A DNA stretch of 64,000 bases from Actinomadura syzygii (GCF_008085905.1 NZ_VSFF01000020.1:1-64000); one strand, 5' to 3'; positions 41,132 to 50,221 are shown, counted from the first letter of the stretch. The notes: generated by a model from the sequence alone, not told the origin. Program-made: numbers and translations.

Positions 41132-43567
41132 TCAGCTGAGGTTCGGGGACGTGCGGCGGCGCAGCAGGGCCCGCGCCGGGAGCATGATCGCGGCGGCGCC
41201 GGTACCGGCCACGCCGCCGAGGATCGCCGCGCCGGTCAGCGGCGGGACGGAGGGCAGCGGCAGCCCCGTGACGGCCGTCGCGAACACCAGGAGCGTGACG
41301 GCGGCGATGAGCGTCCCGGCCGCGACGCCGGTGCCGAGCACGATCGCCGCCTCCAGGCGGAGCATGCGCAGCACCTGGCGGCGGGTCGCGCCGACCAGCC
41401 GCAGCAGGGCGAACTCGCGGCGCCTGGCCGCCGTCGCCAGCGCCAGCGTCGTGACGACGCCGATGAGGATGAACCCGGCGATCGCGGCGACGACGATGTA
41501 GCTGATGAAGCCCTGGAGCTTGATCTCCTGCGACAGGCCCGCCCGGAAGTCGCCGGGGGAGACCACGCGGGTCCCGGCGTAGGCGGCGGTGACGGCGCTC
41601 AGGTCGGCGTTCCCGCGGACGAGGACGTGGTCGTCCAGCGGGACGGACGAGTGCGCCGCGACCAGGTCGCGGGGGAGCAGCACGTCGCCGAAGCCGAGCC
41701 CCCGGTCGTAGACGGCGACGACGCGGGCGTCGATCCTCGTCCCGTCGCCGAGCCACAGCCGCGCCTTCGACCCGACGCGCAGGCCGCTCGCCACGTCGCG
41801 GCTGAGCGCCACCGCGGCGTCGCCGCGAAGGTCGGCGAGGCGACCGGACGAGACGTCGGGGTCCATGGTGGCGGCGGCGTCCGGGCCGACGCCGAGCGCG
41901 TTCAGCGAGCGGAGGTTCCGGTCCCCGAGCTCCTTGACCGACATGATCACGCTTGTCCGCTTGACGGGCGTCGCGGCGGTCACGCCGGGGACGCGGCGCG
42001 CGGCGTCGGCGACGTCCCGGGGGAGCCCCGGGCCCGCCGAGACGATGATCCGGTCGGCGCGGTCCCCGGCCTCGGCCTGCACCCGCGTCGCGTGCGCGAC
42101 CGTGGACTGGGCGAACAGCTGGACGCCCGCGAACGCCACCGCCAGCGCGACCGGCGTGATGATCGATCCCGCGCGCAGCGCGGCGGCCCCGGCGGAGTGC
42201 TGCGCGAGCCGTCCGGCCACCGGCGAGACGGCGCGCGCGGCGCGGCCGAGCACCCGGTTCCCGGCCCGCGCGACCAGCGGGCCGAGCAGCGCCGTCGCGA
42301 CGATGAGGGCCATGACCAGCCCGCCGACCGACGCGCTCGCGGCCGGACCGGTCGTGGTCGCCGAGAACCCCAGCGCGTTCACCCCGAGGACGAGGAACCC
42401 GACGCCGGTGACCAACCGCCAGCGGGGCAGCCGCGCGGACTCGGCGGCCGTCTCGCCGAGCGCCCGCACCGGCCGGATCCGCGACACCCGGAGCGAGGCG
42501 AGGAACGCGGCCGCGACGGCGGCGAGCAGCGTCACCGCGAACCCGGCGAGCGCGGGCAGCGGGCTCAGCGACAGGCCGAAGCCGTCCGGCAGGACGCCCT
42601 TGCGGACCATCGCGGCGTGCATCGCCGCGCCGAGCCCGAGCGACAGGACGCCGCCCGCGAGCGCGGCGGGCGCGCCGATCCGCGCGATCTCCCGGACGAT
42701 CCGCGCCCGCACCTGCCAGGGCGTCGCGCCGACCGCGCGGAGCAGCGCCAGCTCGCGCGCCCGCTCCCGCACCGACAGCACGATCAGCCCGCCGACCACG
42801 ACCAGCGCCGTCATGATCGCGATGCCGCCGAGCGACCCGGCGATCTCCACGATGTCGGGACGCGCCGCCGCGACCGCCCGGTCCTCGGCGTCGCCGCGCG
42901 CCGCGCCCGTCGCGACGGTCAGGCCGGGCGCCGCCGCGCGGAGCGCGCCGTCCTTCACCTTCTGGTCGGCGATCACGGCGAGCGCGTCGGCGTGGCCTGG
43001 ACGCCCGTAAAGGGACGCGGCCGTCGCCGTCGAGAAGAACGCGGCGCCCGGGCCGTCCGCGACGAGGCCAGCCACCCGGAACGGCCGCGGCGCCCCGTTC
43101 ACCTGGACCTGGACGGTCACGCCCGGCCGGACACCGGACGACTTGCTCAGCACGACCTCGTCCGGCGCCTGCGGCGCGTGGCCCGTGGCCAGCCGGTACG
43201 GGCGGAGCGGGGCCGACTCCCAGCCATGGCCGGTGACCGCCCGCCCCGAGCCGAGCAGGACGGGGAACGACACGTCCGCGACCACGTCCCGGACGCCCGG
43301 CACCGCCCGCAGCTTCGCCGCCGCCGCGACCGGCACCGGCGCGCGGTCGGTCAGCGGGCGGCTCTGCCGCTCCGGCTCCGACCCGAGCTGCTTCATCCAC
43401 TGCTCGACCTCGTCCGGCCCCGTCACGACCGCGGCCGCCGCGCCATACCGCTCGACCGGGGCGTGCGCGCGCAGCGCCGACTCCAGCAGCACCCCGCACG
43501 CCCCGACGAGCGTCGCCGCGAACGCCAGCGCGACGAAGATCCCGGCGAGGGCTCCCCTGATCCTCAC
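41132..43567 (-). CDS. FtsX/MacB-type ABC permease (811 aa)
   Basis: A large permease with two FtsX modules. TM1 is at the N-terminus (ALAGIFVALAFAATLVGACG), followed by a big extracytoplasmic domain. Then come the IMTALVVVGGLIVLSVRERARELALLRAVGA module, a second extracytoplasmic region from about 470, and the C-terminal FILIGVVTTLALATAARRREFALLRLVGA module. The two RERxxELALLRxxGA elements are the coupling helices to the ATPase. GTG 43567 overlaps the ATPase stop (GTGA). Such systems export peptides or drive envelope processes rather than import. Confidence 0.9.
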   Translation of the reverse strand: MRIRGALAGIFVALAFAATLVGACGVLLESALRAHAPVERYGAAAAVVTGPDEVEQWMKQLGSEPERQSRPLTDRAPVPVAAAAKLRAVPGVRDVVADVSFPVLLGSGRAVTGHGWESAPLRPYRLATGHAPQAPDEVVLSKSSGVRPGVTVQVQVNGAPRPFRVAGLVADGPGAAFFSTATAASLYGRPGHADALAVIADQKVKDGALRAAAPGLTVATGAARGDAEDRAVAAARPDIVEIAGSLGGIAIMTALVVVGGLIVLSVRERARELALLRAVGATPWQVRARIVREIARIGAPAALAGGVLSLGLGAAMHAAMVRKGVLPDGFGLSLSPLPALAGFAVTLLAAVAAAFLASLRVSRIRPVRALGETAAESARLPRWRLVTGVGFLVLGVNALGFSATTTGPAASASVGGLVMALIVATALLGPLVARAGNRVLGRAARAVSPVAGRLAQHSAGAAALRAGSIITPVALAVAFAGVQLFAQSTVAHATRVQAEAGDRADRIIVSAGPGLPRDVADAARRVPGVTAATPVKRTSVIMSVKELGDRNLRSLNALGVGPDAAATMDPDVSSGRLADLRGDAAVALSRDVASGLRVGSKARLWLGDGTRIDARVVAVYDRGLGFGDVLLPRDLVAAHSSVPLDDHVLVRGNADLSAVTAAYAGTRVVSPGDFRAGLSQEIKLQGFISYIVVAAIAGFILIGVVTTLALATAARRREFALLRLVGATRRQVLRMLRLEAAIVLGTGVAAGTLIAAVTLLVFATAVTGLPLPSVPPLTGAAILGGVAGTGAAAIMLPARALLRRRTSPNLS

Positions 43568-44313
43568 AGCGTCTCCCAGCGGCTCATGACGGCGGAGACC
43601 GTCGGGGCGACCAGCTCGTCGACGATGCGGCCGCGGCTGAGGAACACGACGGAGTCGGCCCACGCGGCGGCCACCGGGTCGTGGGTGACCAGCACGACCG
43701 TCTGCCCGGTCAGGTCGGCGGCCTCGCGCAGCAGGCGCAGGACGTCCCGCGCGGTGCGGGGGTCGAGCGCGCCGGTCGGCTCGTCCGCGAACACGACCTC
43801 CGGGCGGGTGATCAGCGCGCGGGCGAGCGCGGCGCGCTGCTGCTGCCCGCCCGACAGCTCGGACGGGCGGTGCCGCAGCCGGTCCGCGAGCCCGACCCGG
43901 CGGACGACCTCGTCCAGCCAGGCCGGGTCGGGCGCGGTGCCGCCGAGGTGGAGCGGCAGCGTGATGTTCGCCGCCACGTCCATGGACGGGACGAGGTTGA
44001 ACGCCTGGAACACGAACCCGATCCGCTCGCGCCGCAGCCGGGTCAGCTTCGCCTCGCCGAGCCGTCCGAGGTCGACGCCGCCGATCCGGACCGTGCCCCC
44101 GCTCGGACGGTCCAGCCCCGACGCGCAGTGCAGGAACGTGCTCTTGCCCGACCCGGAGGGGCCCATCACGGCGGTGACCGCGCCGCGCGGGAACGTCCAG
44201 GTGACGCCGTCCAGCGCCCGCACATCGCCGTAGTCCTTGGTGACCGCTTCGAGCGCCACCGCCGCGGCGGCCGTCCCGGTCGCCGGGGTGGTCTCGGCCG
44301 TCAAGGTCGTCAT
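43564..44313 (-). CDS. ABC ATPase of the MacB/LolD group (249 aa)
   Basis: Walker A is MGPSGSGKSTFLH, the Q-loop FQAFNLVPSMDVAANI, signature LSGGQQQRAALARAL, Walker B VVFADEPTGALDPRTA and switch THDPVAAAW. The NLVPxMxVxxNI segment is typical of MacB/LolD/SalX. ATG 44313 has GGAGGG 5 bases upstream. It is divergent from a NarL-type two-component pair. A perfect palindrome in the gap suggests that the response regulator controls this exporter. Confidence 0.92.
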   Translation of the reverse strand: MTTLTAETTPATGTAAAAVALEAVTKDYGDVRALDGVTWTFPRGAVTAVMGPSGSGKSTFLHCASGLDRPSGGTVRIGGVDLGRLGEAKLTRLRRERIGFVFQAFNLVPSMDVAANITLPLHLGGTAPDPAWLDEVVRRVGLADRLRHRPSELSGGQQQRAALARALITRPEVVFADEPTGALDPRTARDVLRLLREAADLTGQTVVLVTHDPVAAAWADSVVFLSRGRIVDELVAPTVSAVMSRWETL

Positions 44314-44350
44314 GGGTTCCCTCCGTGGAATGCCGCCTCTCACCTGGTCG

Positions 44351-44360
44351 AACCTAGGTT
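44351..44360. promoter_or_regulatory. Perfect AACCTAGGTT palindrome in the ABC/HK gap
   Basis: A perfect 10-bp palindrome, within the near-symmetric CGAACCTAGGTTTCG context, 38 bp upstream of the ABC ATPase start. It could be part of the minus-strand promoter or a small operator. Confidence 0.35.
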
Positions 44361-44400
44361 TCGGAGGGGGTGCGGCACATGGGCGCGCGCTCCCGAATCG

Positions 44401-44424
44401 GTGGTGTAGCGGGCTACACCACCG
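44401..44424. promoter_or_regulatory. 24-bp perfect inverted repeat between ABC exporter and two-component genes
   Basis: Perfect 11-bp arms GGTGGTGTAGC (44401-44411) and GCTACACCACC (44414-44424) flank a GG spacer. It lies 87 bp from the ABC start and 61 bp from the histidine kinase start. Length and symmetry fit a dimeric NarL/LuxR-type response regulator site controlling both directions. Confidence 0.65.
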
Positions 44425-44485
44425 GCACGGGTGCCGACCCGGGTGCGCGGCGCGGCGGCGCCGCATACGGTGGCGGGGAGGTGAC

Positions 44486-45727
44486 ATGAACAGCGGTGTG
44501 GGCAGGGCGGTAAGGCGCAGCGCGGGCGCGACCCGGCAGTTGGTCGGCGCGCTGCGCACGGCGCTGCCCGCGATGGCGGGGCTCGCCCCGCTGCTGGCCG
44601 GACTGGTGCTGATGGTCGTCCTGCTGCCGTGGCTCCCGGCGGTGGTGCGGCCGCTGCGGGCGCTCGCGAACGCCGAGCGCCGCCGGGCCGGGCGGGTGCT
44701 CGGCCGCGAGATCCCGGCCCCCTACCGGCCGCCGCGCGGCGACGGGCTCGGCGAGGCGGTACGGCTCGTCCGCTCCCCGGACACCTGGCGCGACATCGCC
44801 TGGATGGCCGTGCACGGCTTCACCGGCTTGGTCGCGGCCGTGCTCGCGGTGGGGCTGTGGCCGCAGATCCCGTACTCGCTGTCGCTGCCGCTGTGGTGGT
44901 GGGCCGCGCCCGACGGGTCGACGTCCGCGTTCGTCACGCTGGACAGCTGGTCGCGGGCGCTGACGATGCCGTTCCTGCAGGCCGCCCTCGACGTGCTGCT
45001 CCTGCTGTGGCTGGTGCCGAGGCTCGCCCGCTGGCAGGCGCGGCTGGCCGAGGCGCTGCTCGGCCCCACCCACCGCAGCCTCGCCGAGCGGGTCGAGGAG
45101 CTGACCGAGACCCGCGCCGAGGCGCTGGAGGCGCACGGCGCCGAGCTGCGCCGCATCGAGCGCGACCTGCACGACGGGACGCAGGCCCAGCTCGTCGCCG
45201 CCGCGCTGCGGCTCGGCCTCGCCGACCGCCGCTTCGACGCCGACCCGGACGCGGCCCGCACCCTGTTCCTGGAGGCCAGGGAGGGCGTCGAGGAGGCGCT
45301 GACCCAGCTCCGCACGGTGATCCGCGGGATCTACCCGCCGATCCTGTCCGACCGGGGCCTCGGCGGGGCGCTCCGCGCGCTCGCCGCGGGCCAGCCGATC
45401 CCCATCGACCTGGACCTCGGCGACGGCGACGCGGCGGCGCGCGCGCCCGCCGCCGTCGAGGCCGCCGCGTACTTCGTCGTCGCGGAGGCCCTCACCAACA
45501 TCGCGCGGCACAGCGGCGCCCGGCACGGCTGGGTCACGGTCCGCCGCGAACCGGGCCGCCTCACCGTCGGCGTGCGGGATGATGGCAAGGGCGGGGCCGA
45601 TCCCGCCCGGGGCAGCGGCCTCGCCGGCATCCGCCGCCGGGTCGCCGCGCTCGACGGGACGACCCGCATCGACAGCCCCGACGGTGGAGGGACGACGCTC
45701 GACGTGGGGCTGCCGTGCGGATCGTGA
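44486..45727 (+). CDS. NarL-type sensor histidine kinase (413 aa)
   Basis: There are three hydrophobic regions: TM1 about 28-50, TM2 about 110-127 and TM3 about 160-180. The short loops make it an intramembrane-type sensor. HisKA_3 has His229 in RRIERDLHDGTQAQLV. The HATPase domain has VAEALTNIARHSGARHG (N-box), DDGKGGADP and GSGLAGIRRRV. ATG 44486 has GGGGAGG upstream. The response regulator gene begins inside its end. Signal and target are probably linked to the divergent MacB-like exporter, as in bacitracin/lipid-stress modules; this is an inference from arrangement. Confidence 0.9.
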   Translation: MNSGVGRAVRRSAGATRQLVGALRTALPAMAGLAPLLAGLVLMVVLLPWLPAVVRPLRALANAERRRAGRVLGREIPAPYRPPRGDGLGEAVRLVRSPDTWRDIAWMAVHGFTGLVAAVLAVGLWPQIPYSLSLPLWWWAAPDGSTSAFVTLDSWSRALTMPFLQAALDVLLLLWLVPRLARWQARLAEALLGPTHRSLAERVEELTETRAEALEAHGAELRRIERDLHDGTQAQLVAAALRLGLADRRFDADPDAARTLFLEAREGVEEALTQLRTVIRGIYPPILSDRGLGGALRALAAGQPIPIDLDLGDGDAAARAPAAVEAAAYFVVAEALTNIARHSGARHGWVTVRREPGRLTVGVRDDGKGGADPARGSGLAGIRRRVAALDGTTRIDSPDGGGTTLDVGLPCGS

Positions 45728-46353
45728 TCGCCGAGGACAACGTGCTCCTCCGCGAGGGCCTCGTCATGCTGCTCACCTCCGACGGCCACGAGGTCGTCGC
45801 GGTCGCCGGCGCCGGGCCCGACGTGCTGCCCGCGCTGCTGGAGCACCGGCCGGACGCGGCCGTCCTCGACGTCCGGCTGCCGCCCGGGTTCCGCGACGAG
45901 GGGCTGCGCGCCGCCGTCGAGGCCCGCAAGCGGCTGCCGGGCCTACCCGTCCTCGTGCTCTCCCAGTACGTCGAGGAGACCTACGCCGCCGAGCTGCTCG
46001 CGGGCGGCGCGGAGGGCGTCGGCTACCTGCTGAAAGACCGGGTGAGCCGGGTCGACGAGTTCCTGGACGCGCTGTCCCGCGTCGCGGCGGGCGGCACCGC
46101 GCTCGACCCTGAGGTCGTCTCGCAGCTCATGACGACCCGCCGCGACCCCCTCCAGGCGCTGACGCCGCGCGAGCGCGAGGTGCTCGGCCTGATGGCGCAG
46201 GGGTTCGACAACGCCACGATCGCCGCCACGCTGGTCATCACGGAGCGGTCGGTCAGCAAGCACATCGGCGCCGTGTTCGCCAAGCTCGGGCTGCCGCCGA
46301 CCGACAGCGGGCACCGCCGGGTCCTCGCCGTCCTGGCCTACCTGAACTCGTGA
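45715..46353 (+). CDS. NarL/LuxR-family response regulator (212 aa)
   Basis: The receiver has Asp52 (VLDVRLPPGFRDEG) and Lys in LLKDRV. The C-terminal LuxR HTH is LTPREREVLGLMAQGFDNATIAATLVITERSVSKHIGAVFAKL. GTG 45715 lies 13 bp inside the kinase gene, so translation is coupled. The palindrome upstream of the kinase gene is the natural target. Confidence 0.92.
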   Translation: MRIVIAEDNVLLREGLVMLLTSDGHEVVAVAGAGPDVLPALLEHRPDAAVLDVRLPPGFRDEGLRAAVEARKRLPGLPVLVLSQYVEETYAAELLAGGAEGVGYLLKDRVSRVDEFLDALSRVAAGGTALDPEVVSQLMTTRRDPLQALTPREREVLGLMAQGFDNATIAATLVITERSVSKHIGAVFAKLGLPPTDSGHRRVLAVLAYLNS

Positions 46354-46817
46354 CCCAGCCCGAACCGGTGACCCCGCGGGTGCGGCGGGCCGTCCGCGCG
46401 CTGCTGCTGGACGGCGACGCCCTCGTCCTGCTGCGCCGGACCCGCCCCGGCCGCCCCGTCTACTGGACGACCCCCGGCGGCAAGATCGAGCCGACCGACG
46501 CCTCGCCGGAGGCCGCGCTCCGCCGCGAGCTGGACGAGGAGCTCGGCGCGACCGCCGGTCCCGTCCGGCAGGTGTTCGCGTGCGCCGAGCAGTCGCCCGA
46601 AGTGCACCGGCTCAACACGTTCTACGTGTGCCGCCTGACGTCGATGGACCTGTCCCGAAGGCATGGCCCCGAGTTCGCCGACCCCGCCAACGGGCGCTAC
46701 GACCCCGACCTCGTCCCGTGCACGGCGGCGGCGCTGGCGTCCATCGACCTGATCCCGGAGCTGCTCGGCGCCTACCTGCGCGACCACGCGGGCGACCTGC
46801 CCGGCCTGGTCCGCTAA
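46350..46817 (+). CDS. Nudix hydrolase (155 aa)
   Basis: A Nudix-fold pyrophosphohydrolase. The box GGKIEPTDASPEAALRREL...EELG resembles GX5EX7REUXEEXGU but is one residue longer before the RE, with Asp where the first Glu stands. Activity is probable, not certain. GTG 46350 overlaps the response-regulator stop (GTGA), so it may be read as the third gene of that operon. It likely cleaves nucleoside diphosphates linked to an unknown group. Its 3' end is the first copy of an 18-bp triplicated repeat. Confidence 0.85.
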   Translation: MTQPEPVTPRVRRAVRALLLDGDALVLLRRTRPGRPVYWTTPGGKIEPTDASPEAALRRELDEELGATAGPVRQVFACAEQSPEVHRLNTFYVCRLTSMDLSRRHGPEFADPANGRYDPDLVPCTAAALASIDLIPELLGAYLRDHAGDLPGLVR

Positions 46818-46859
46818 CAGAGTCTGGTCCACTAGCACTGCCTGGTCCGCTAGCGGGTC
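46806..46859. repeat. 18-bp tandem triplication across two convergent stop codons
   Basis: CTGGTCC(G/A)CTA(A/G)C recurs at 46806, 46824 and 46842, an exact 18-bp period. Copy 1 holds the Nudix TAA, copy 3 the TetR stop on the other strand, and each copy encodes Leu-Val-Arg/His-stop in the Nudix frame. It resembles replication of the gene end. Flanking bases between copies differ. Confidence 0.7.
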
Positions 46860-47503
46860 ATGCCGTCCAGGACGTAGCCGAGGCCCTCGGCGAAGGCGGC
46901 GTCCCAGCCGCCGTCCGGCAGGTGGCCGTGGGCGGCGAGGGACGGGTACCGGTCGCGCTCGCGGGCGAGGTGCTCGTCGGTGGCGCGGCGCGCGTCCGGC
47001 CCGCCGCCCTGGGCTCCGACCTGCATCAGCGCCGAGCCGATCGTGTAGTTCGCCACCGCGTACGCGGCCACGGCCGGGGACGGCCCGCCCGGCCTCGCCC
47101 GCTCCAGCGCGGCGTAGAGGAAGTCGGTGCGCGCGAGCACGTTGGGGCCGAGCAGCGGACGCCCGCCGAGGACGGCCGCCGACCACGGATGCCGCAGCAT
47201 GGCGTCCCGCCAGCCCGTCACGAGCGCGATCACGTCGGCGCGCCAGTCCGGGCCGGGGGACGGCGCCGGCACGTCCCCGAAGATCGCGTCCAAGGCCAGC
47301 TCCAGCACGTCGTCCTTCGTCGTGACGTGCCAGTACAGGGTGGTGGACCCGGTGCCGAGGCGCTCGGCGAGGCGGCGCATCGTCAGCCGTCCGGCGCCCT
47401 CCGCGTCGAGCAGCGCCACCGCCTCGGCGACGATCCGCTCGCGGGTGAGGGGCGGCGCCTCCCGGCGCGGCCGGTCCTCCCGCAGCCACACGCTGTCCGT
47501 CAT
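46850..47503 (-). CDS. TetR/AcrR-family regulator (217 aa)
   Basis: The HTH covers about residues 20-65: IVAEAVALLDAEGAGRLTMRRLAERLGTGSTTLYWHVTTKDDVL. The C-terminal domain belongs to the TetR_C_1-like class often tied to tetracycline-type or other drug responses. ATG 47503 is chosen; GTG 47512 is in frame three codons earlier. It is divergent from an ABC-F gene with 74 bp between, including an imperfect palindrome. It probably represses the ABC-F gene. Confidence 0.87.
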   Translation of the reverse strand: MTDSVWLREDRPRREAPPLTRERIVAEAVALLDAEGAGRLTMRRLAERLGTGSTTLYWHVTTKDDVLELALDAIFGDVPAPSPGPDWRADVIALVTGWRDAMLRHPWSAAVLGGRPLLGPNVLARTDFLYAALERARPGGPSPAVAAYAVANYTIGSALMQVGAQGGGPDARRATDEHLARERDRYPSLAAHGHLPDGGWDAAFAEGLGYVLDGMTR

Positions 47504-47531
47504 GCGCCCCACGCTAGTACATTGAGCGGGT

Positions 47532-47550
47532 ACCGGATCAACGATCTGGT
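47532..47550. promoter_or_regulatory. Candidate operator between tetR and the ABC-F gene
   Basis: An imperfect inverted repeat, ACCGGATC-AAC-GATCTGGT (7 of 8 pairs), lies 28 bp before the ABC-F start. Position suits a TetR operator. Confidence 0.4.
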
Positions 47551-47577
47551 TTCCTGGACAGTGTTCAAGGGAGTTGT

Positions 47578-49164
47578 GTGGGGCACATCGAGGTGAGCCG
47601 CCTGACCTACGCGCTGCCGGACGGCCGGATCCTGCTGGACGACGTCTCGTTCCGCGTCGGCGCCGGGGCCAAGGCCGCGCTGGTCGGTCCGAACGGCGCG
47701 GGCAAGACGACCCTCCTGCGACTGGTCGCGGGCGACGTCCGGCCGTCGGACGGCGTCGTGACGAGCTCCGGCGGCCTCGGCGTCATGCGCCAGTTCATCG
47801 GCGGCATCCGGGACGGCAGGACCGTCCACGACCTGCTGCTGTCGGTCGCGCCCGGCCGCGTGCGGAAGGCGGCCGACGCCCTGCGCGAGGCGGAGGAGGT
47901 GCTCGACGACACCGCGCCGACGCAGCTCGCCTACGCGCAGGCCATCACCGACTACACCGATGCGGGGGGCTACGACAGCGAGGTCGTCTGGGACGCCTGC
48001 ACGACGGCCGCGCTCGGCCTCCCTTACGACGAAGCGAAGCGCCGGGGCGTCACGACCCTCTCGGGCGGCGAGCAGAAGCGGCTCGTCCTGGAGGCGCTCC
48101 TACGCGGCCCGGACGAGGTCCTCCTCCTGGACGAGCCCGACAACTACCTGGACGTCCCCGCCAAGGAATGGCTCGCGGAGAAGATCCGGGCCACGGGCAA
48201 GACCGTCCTGCTGGTGTCGCACGACCGGCAACTCCTCGCGGACGCGGCCGACCGCATCGTCACCGTCGAGTCCCGTGACGTCTGGGTGCACGGCGGCGGC
48301 TTCGCCGGATACGCGCAGGCCCGCCGCGACCGGACCGAGCGCCTCCACGAGCTGCGCCGCCGCTGGGACGACGAGCACGCCCGCCTGAAAGGGCTCGTCC
48401 ACACGCTGCGCCAGCGCGCGACGAACAACGACGCGGTCGCCTCGTCCTACCAGGCGGCGCGGACGCGGTTGCGGCGGTTCGAGGAGGCGGGGCCGCCGCA
48501 GAGCGCGCCGAAGGAGCAGAACGTCCGGATGCGCCTGCGCGGCGGCCGCACCGGCAAGCGCGCCCTCATCTGCGAGTCCCTGGGGCTGACGGGCCTGACA
48601 CGCCCGTTCGACACCGAGGTCTGGTACGGGGAGCGCGTCGCGGTGCTGGGGTCGAACGGCTCAGGGAAGTCGACGTTCCTGCGCCTGCTCGCCGGTGAGG
48701 GCGTCCCGCACGGCGGCGCGTTCCGGCTGGGCGCGCGGGTCGTGCCGGGGCACTTCGTCCAGACGCACGCGCGGCCCGACCTGCACGGCCGCGCACCCGC
48801 CGAGATCGTCATGGCGGAGAACGCGCTGACCCGCAACGACGCCATGGCCGCGCTCGCCCGCTACGAGCTGGCCCCGGCGGGCGCCCGGCCGTTCGAGACG
48901 CTGTCCGGCGGGCAGCAGGCGAGGCTCCAGATCCTGCTGCTCGAACTGTCCGGCGCGACGCTCCTGCTGCTGGACGAGCCCACCGACAACCTCGACCTGG
49001 CCAGCGCCGAGGCCCTCCAGGAGGGGCTGGCGTCCTACTCGGGGACGGTCCTCGCCGTCACCCACGACCGGTGGTTCGCCGCCGACTTCGACCGCTACCT
49101 CGTCTTCGGCGCGGACGGCGGCGTCCGCGAGTCGGACGCGCCCGTCTGGACCGCCGACGGTTGA
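47578..49164 (+). CDS. ABC-F family ATPase, probable ribosome-protection type (528 aa)
   Basis: Two ATPase domains with no membrane segments. The first has Walker A GPNGAGKTT, signature LSGGEQKR and Walker B LLLDEPDNYLD; the second has GSNGSGKST, LSGGQQARL and LLLDEPTDNLD. The EPDNYLD/EPTDNLD forms are typical of ABC-F. The linker (about 245-305) is charged and helical (ERLHELRRRWDDEHARLKGL) and would reach the ribosomal P site. GTG 47578 is preceded by AAGGGAG. Some ABC-F proteins protect against macrolides, lincosamides or pleuromutilins; others act as translation factors. Divergence from a TetR gene favours drug-inducible protection. Confidence 0.88.
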   Translation: MGHIEVSRLTYALPDGRILLDDVSFRVGAGAKAALVGPNGAGKTTLLRLVAGDVRPSDGVVTSSGGLGVMRQFIGGIRDGRTVHDLLLSVAPGRVRKAADALREAEEVLDDTAPTQLAYAQAITDYTDAGGYDSEVVWDACTTAALGLPYDEAKRRGVTTLSGGEQKRLVLEALLRGPDEVLLLDEPDNYLDVPAKEWLAEKIRATGKTVLLVSHDRQLLADAADRIVTVESRDVWVHGGGFAGYAQARRDRTERLHELRRRWDDEHARLKGLVHTLRQRATNNDAVASSYQAARTRLRRFEEAGPPQSAPKEQNVRMRLRGGRTGKRALICESLGLTGLTRPFDTEVWYGERVAVLGSNGSGKSTFLRLLAGEGVPHGGAFRLGARVVPGHFVQTHARPDLHGRAPAEIVMAENALTRNDAMAALARYELAPAGARPFETLSGGQQARLQILLLELSGATLLLLDEPTDNLDLASAEALQEGLASYSGTVLAVTHDRWFAADFDRYLVFGADGGVRESDAPVWTADG

Positions 49165-49215
49165 TCAAACCACTCCGGGGCGGGAGGCTGTGCCCGAGGC
49201 CGGAGGGAGTTCGAC

Positions 49216-50079
49216 ATGGGCGGGTGGCCGGGCAGCGAACTGACCGACGAGGAACTGGACGTCGCCTACAACGTGCGGCGCAAGGCGGGCGAGGAGCTGT
49301 TCGCGCGGCACATGGAGCAGTACCGCGACCGGTCGGCGCGGGCCGTCGACGGCCTCCCCGGCACCCCCGGGATCGTCTACGACGACGCGAGCGGCGAACG
49401 CCTCGACGTCTGGGGAACCGGCGGCGACGAACCCCGGCCCGTGTTCATGTTCCTGCACGGCGGCTACTGGATGGCGCTGTCGCGCGCCGACTCGACCTTC
49501 ATGGCGCGGGCGCTCCACGAGCAGGGCATCGCGACCGTCGTACCCGACTACACGCTCGCGCCCAAGGCGACGCTGGAGGAGATCGTCCGGCAGGTGCGGG
49601 CGGCGGTCGCCTGGGTCTACCGGCACGGCCGCGAGCACGGGCTCGACCCCGCCCGGATCGTCGTCGGCGGCAGCTCGGCGGGCGGCCACCTCACCGGCAT
49701 GACGATGGTCGGCGGCTGGCAGGAGCCGCTCGGCCTGCCCGGCGACGTCGTCAAGGCGGCGCTGCCGATCTCCGGCCTGTTCGACATCCGGCCGATCACC
49801 CGCGTCTACGTGAACGAGCACGTCGGACTGGACGAGGCGCGGGCCGCCGTGCTGAGCCCCGCCCTGCTGCCCGCGGGCCGCCGCTGCCCGGCCGTGTTCG
49901 CCGCCGCCGAGCACGACGGCGCCGGGTTCCTCGACCAGTCCAGGAGATTCCACGCGCGGTGGGACGCGGGCGACCTGATGATCGTCCCGGACCGCGACCA
50001 CTTCGACGTCGTGCTCGACGTCGGCGACGCGCGCTCCGCGCTCGGCGGCGCCCTCGTCGACCTGGTCCGCTCTGTCTGA
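49216..50079 (+). CDS. Alpha/beta hydrolase, probable N-formylkynurenine formamidase (287 aa)
   Basis: HGGYW at 81-85 is the HGGxW oxyanion motif of BNA7/AFMID formamidases; the nucleophile is Ser154 in GGSSAGG. Asp234 in AEHDGAGF and His262 in PDRDHFDVV complete the triad. It would hydrolyse N-formyl-kynurenine to kynurenine and formate in the cytoplasm. The rest of a 3-hydroxyanthranilate pathway lies downstream on the same strand, beginning 143 bp later. The start is ATG 49216. The gap before the next gene may hold a second promoter. A different arylformamidase or esterase role is possible. Confidence 0.78.
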   Translation: MGGWPGSELTDEELDVAYNVRRKAGEELFARHMEQYRDRSARAVDGLPGTPGIVYDDASGERLDVWGTGGDEPRPVFMFLHGGYWMALSRADSTFMARALHEQGIATVVPDYTLAPKATLEEIVRQVRAAVAWVYRHGREHGLDPARIVVGGSSAGGHLTGMTMVGGWQEPLGLPGDVVKAALPISGLFDIRPITRVYVNEHVGLDEARAAVLSPALLPAGRRCPAVFAAAEHDGAGFLDQSRRFHARWDAGDLMIVPDRDHFDVVLDVGDARSALGGALVDLVRSV

Positions 50080-50221
50080 CCCGCGCCGTTGAGCAGGTCG
50101 ATCGCGCACGCCGCCTTACTATCGCAATCCCGTCATATCTCCACGGCCGATTGGTATTTGCCAGGCATAGCTTCCGCGGCGGAGGATCAGGTCATCGCAC
50201 GACGGCTCCCCGGGAGGACGG

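Noticed and set aside
46806..46859. CRISPR-like repeat array
   Set aside because: The 18-bp period has no unique spacers and includes the stop codons of both flanking genes; no cas gene is present.
49216..50079. KynB-type (metal-dependent cyclase) formamidase
   Set aside because: The protein has HGGYW and a Ser/Asp/His triad, which places it in the alpha/beta hydrolase formamidase group, not the KynB family.
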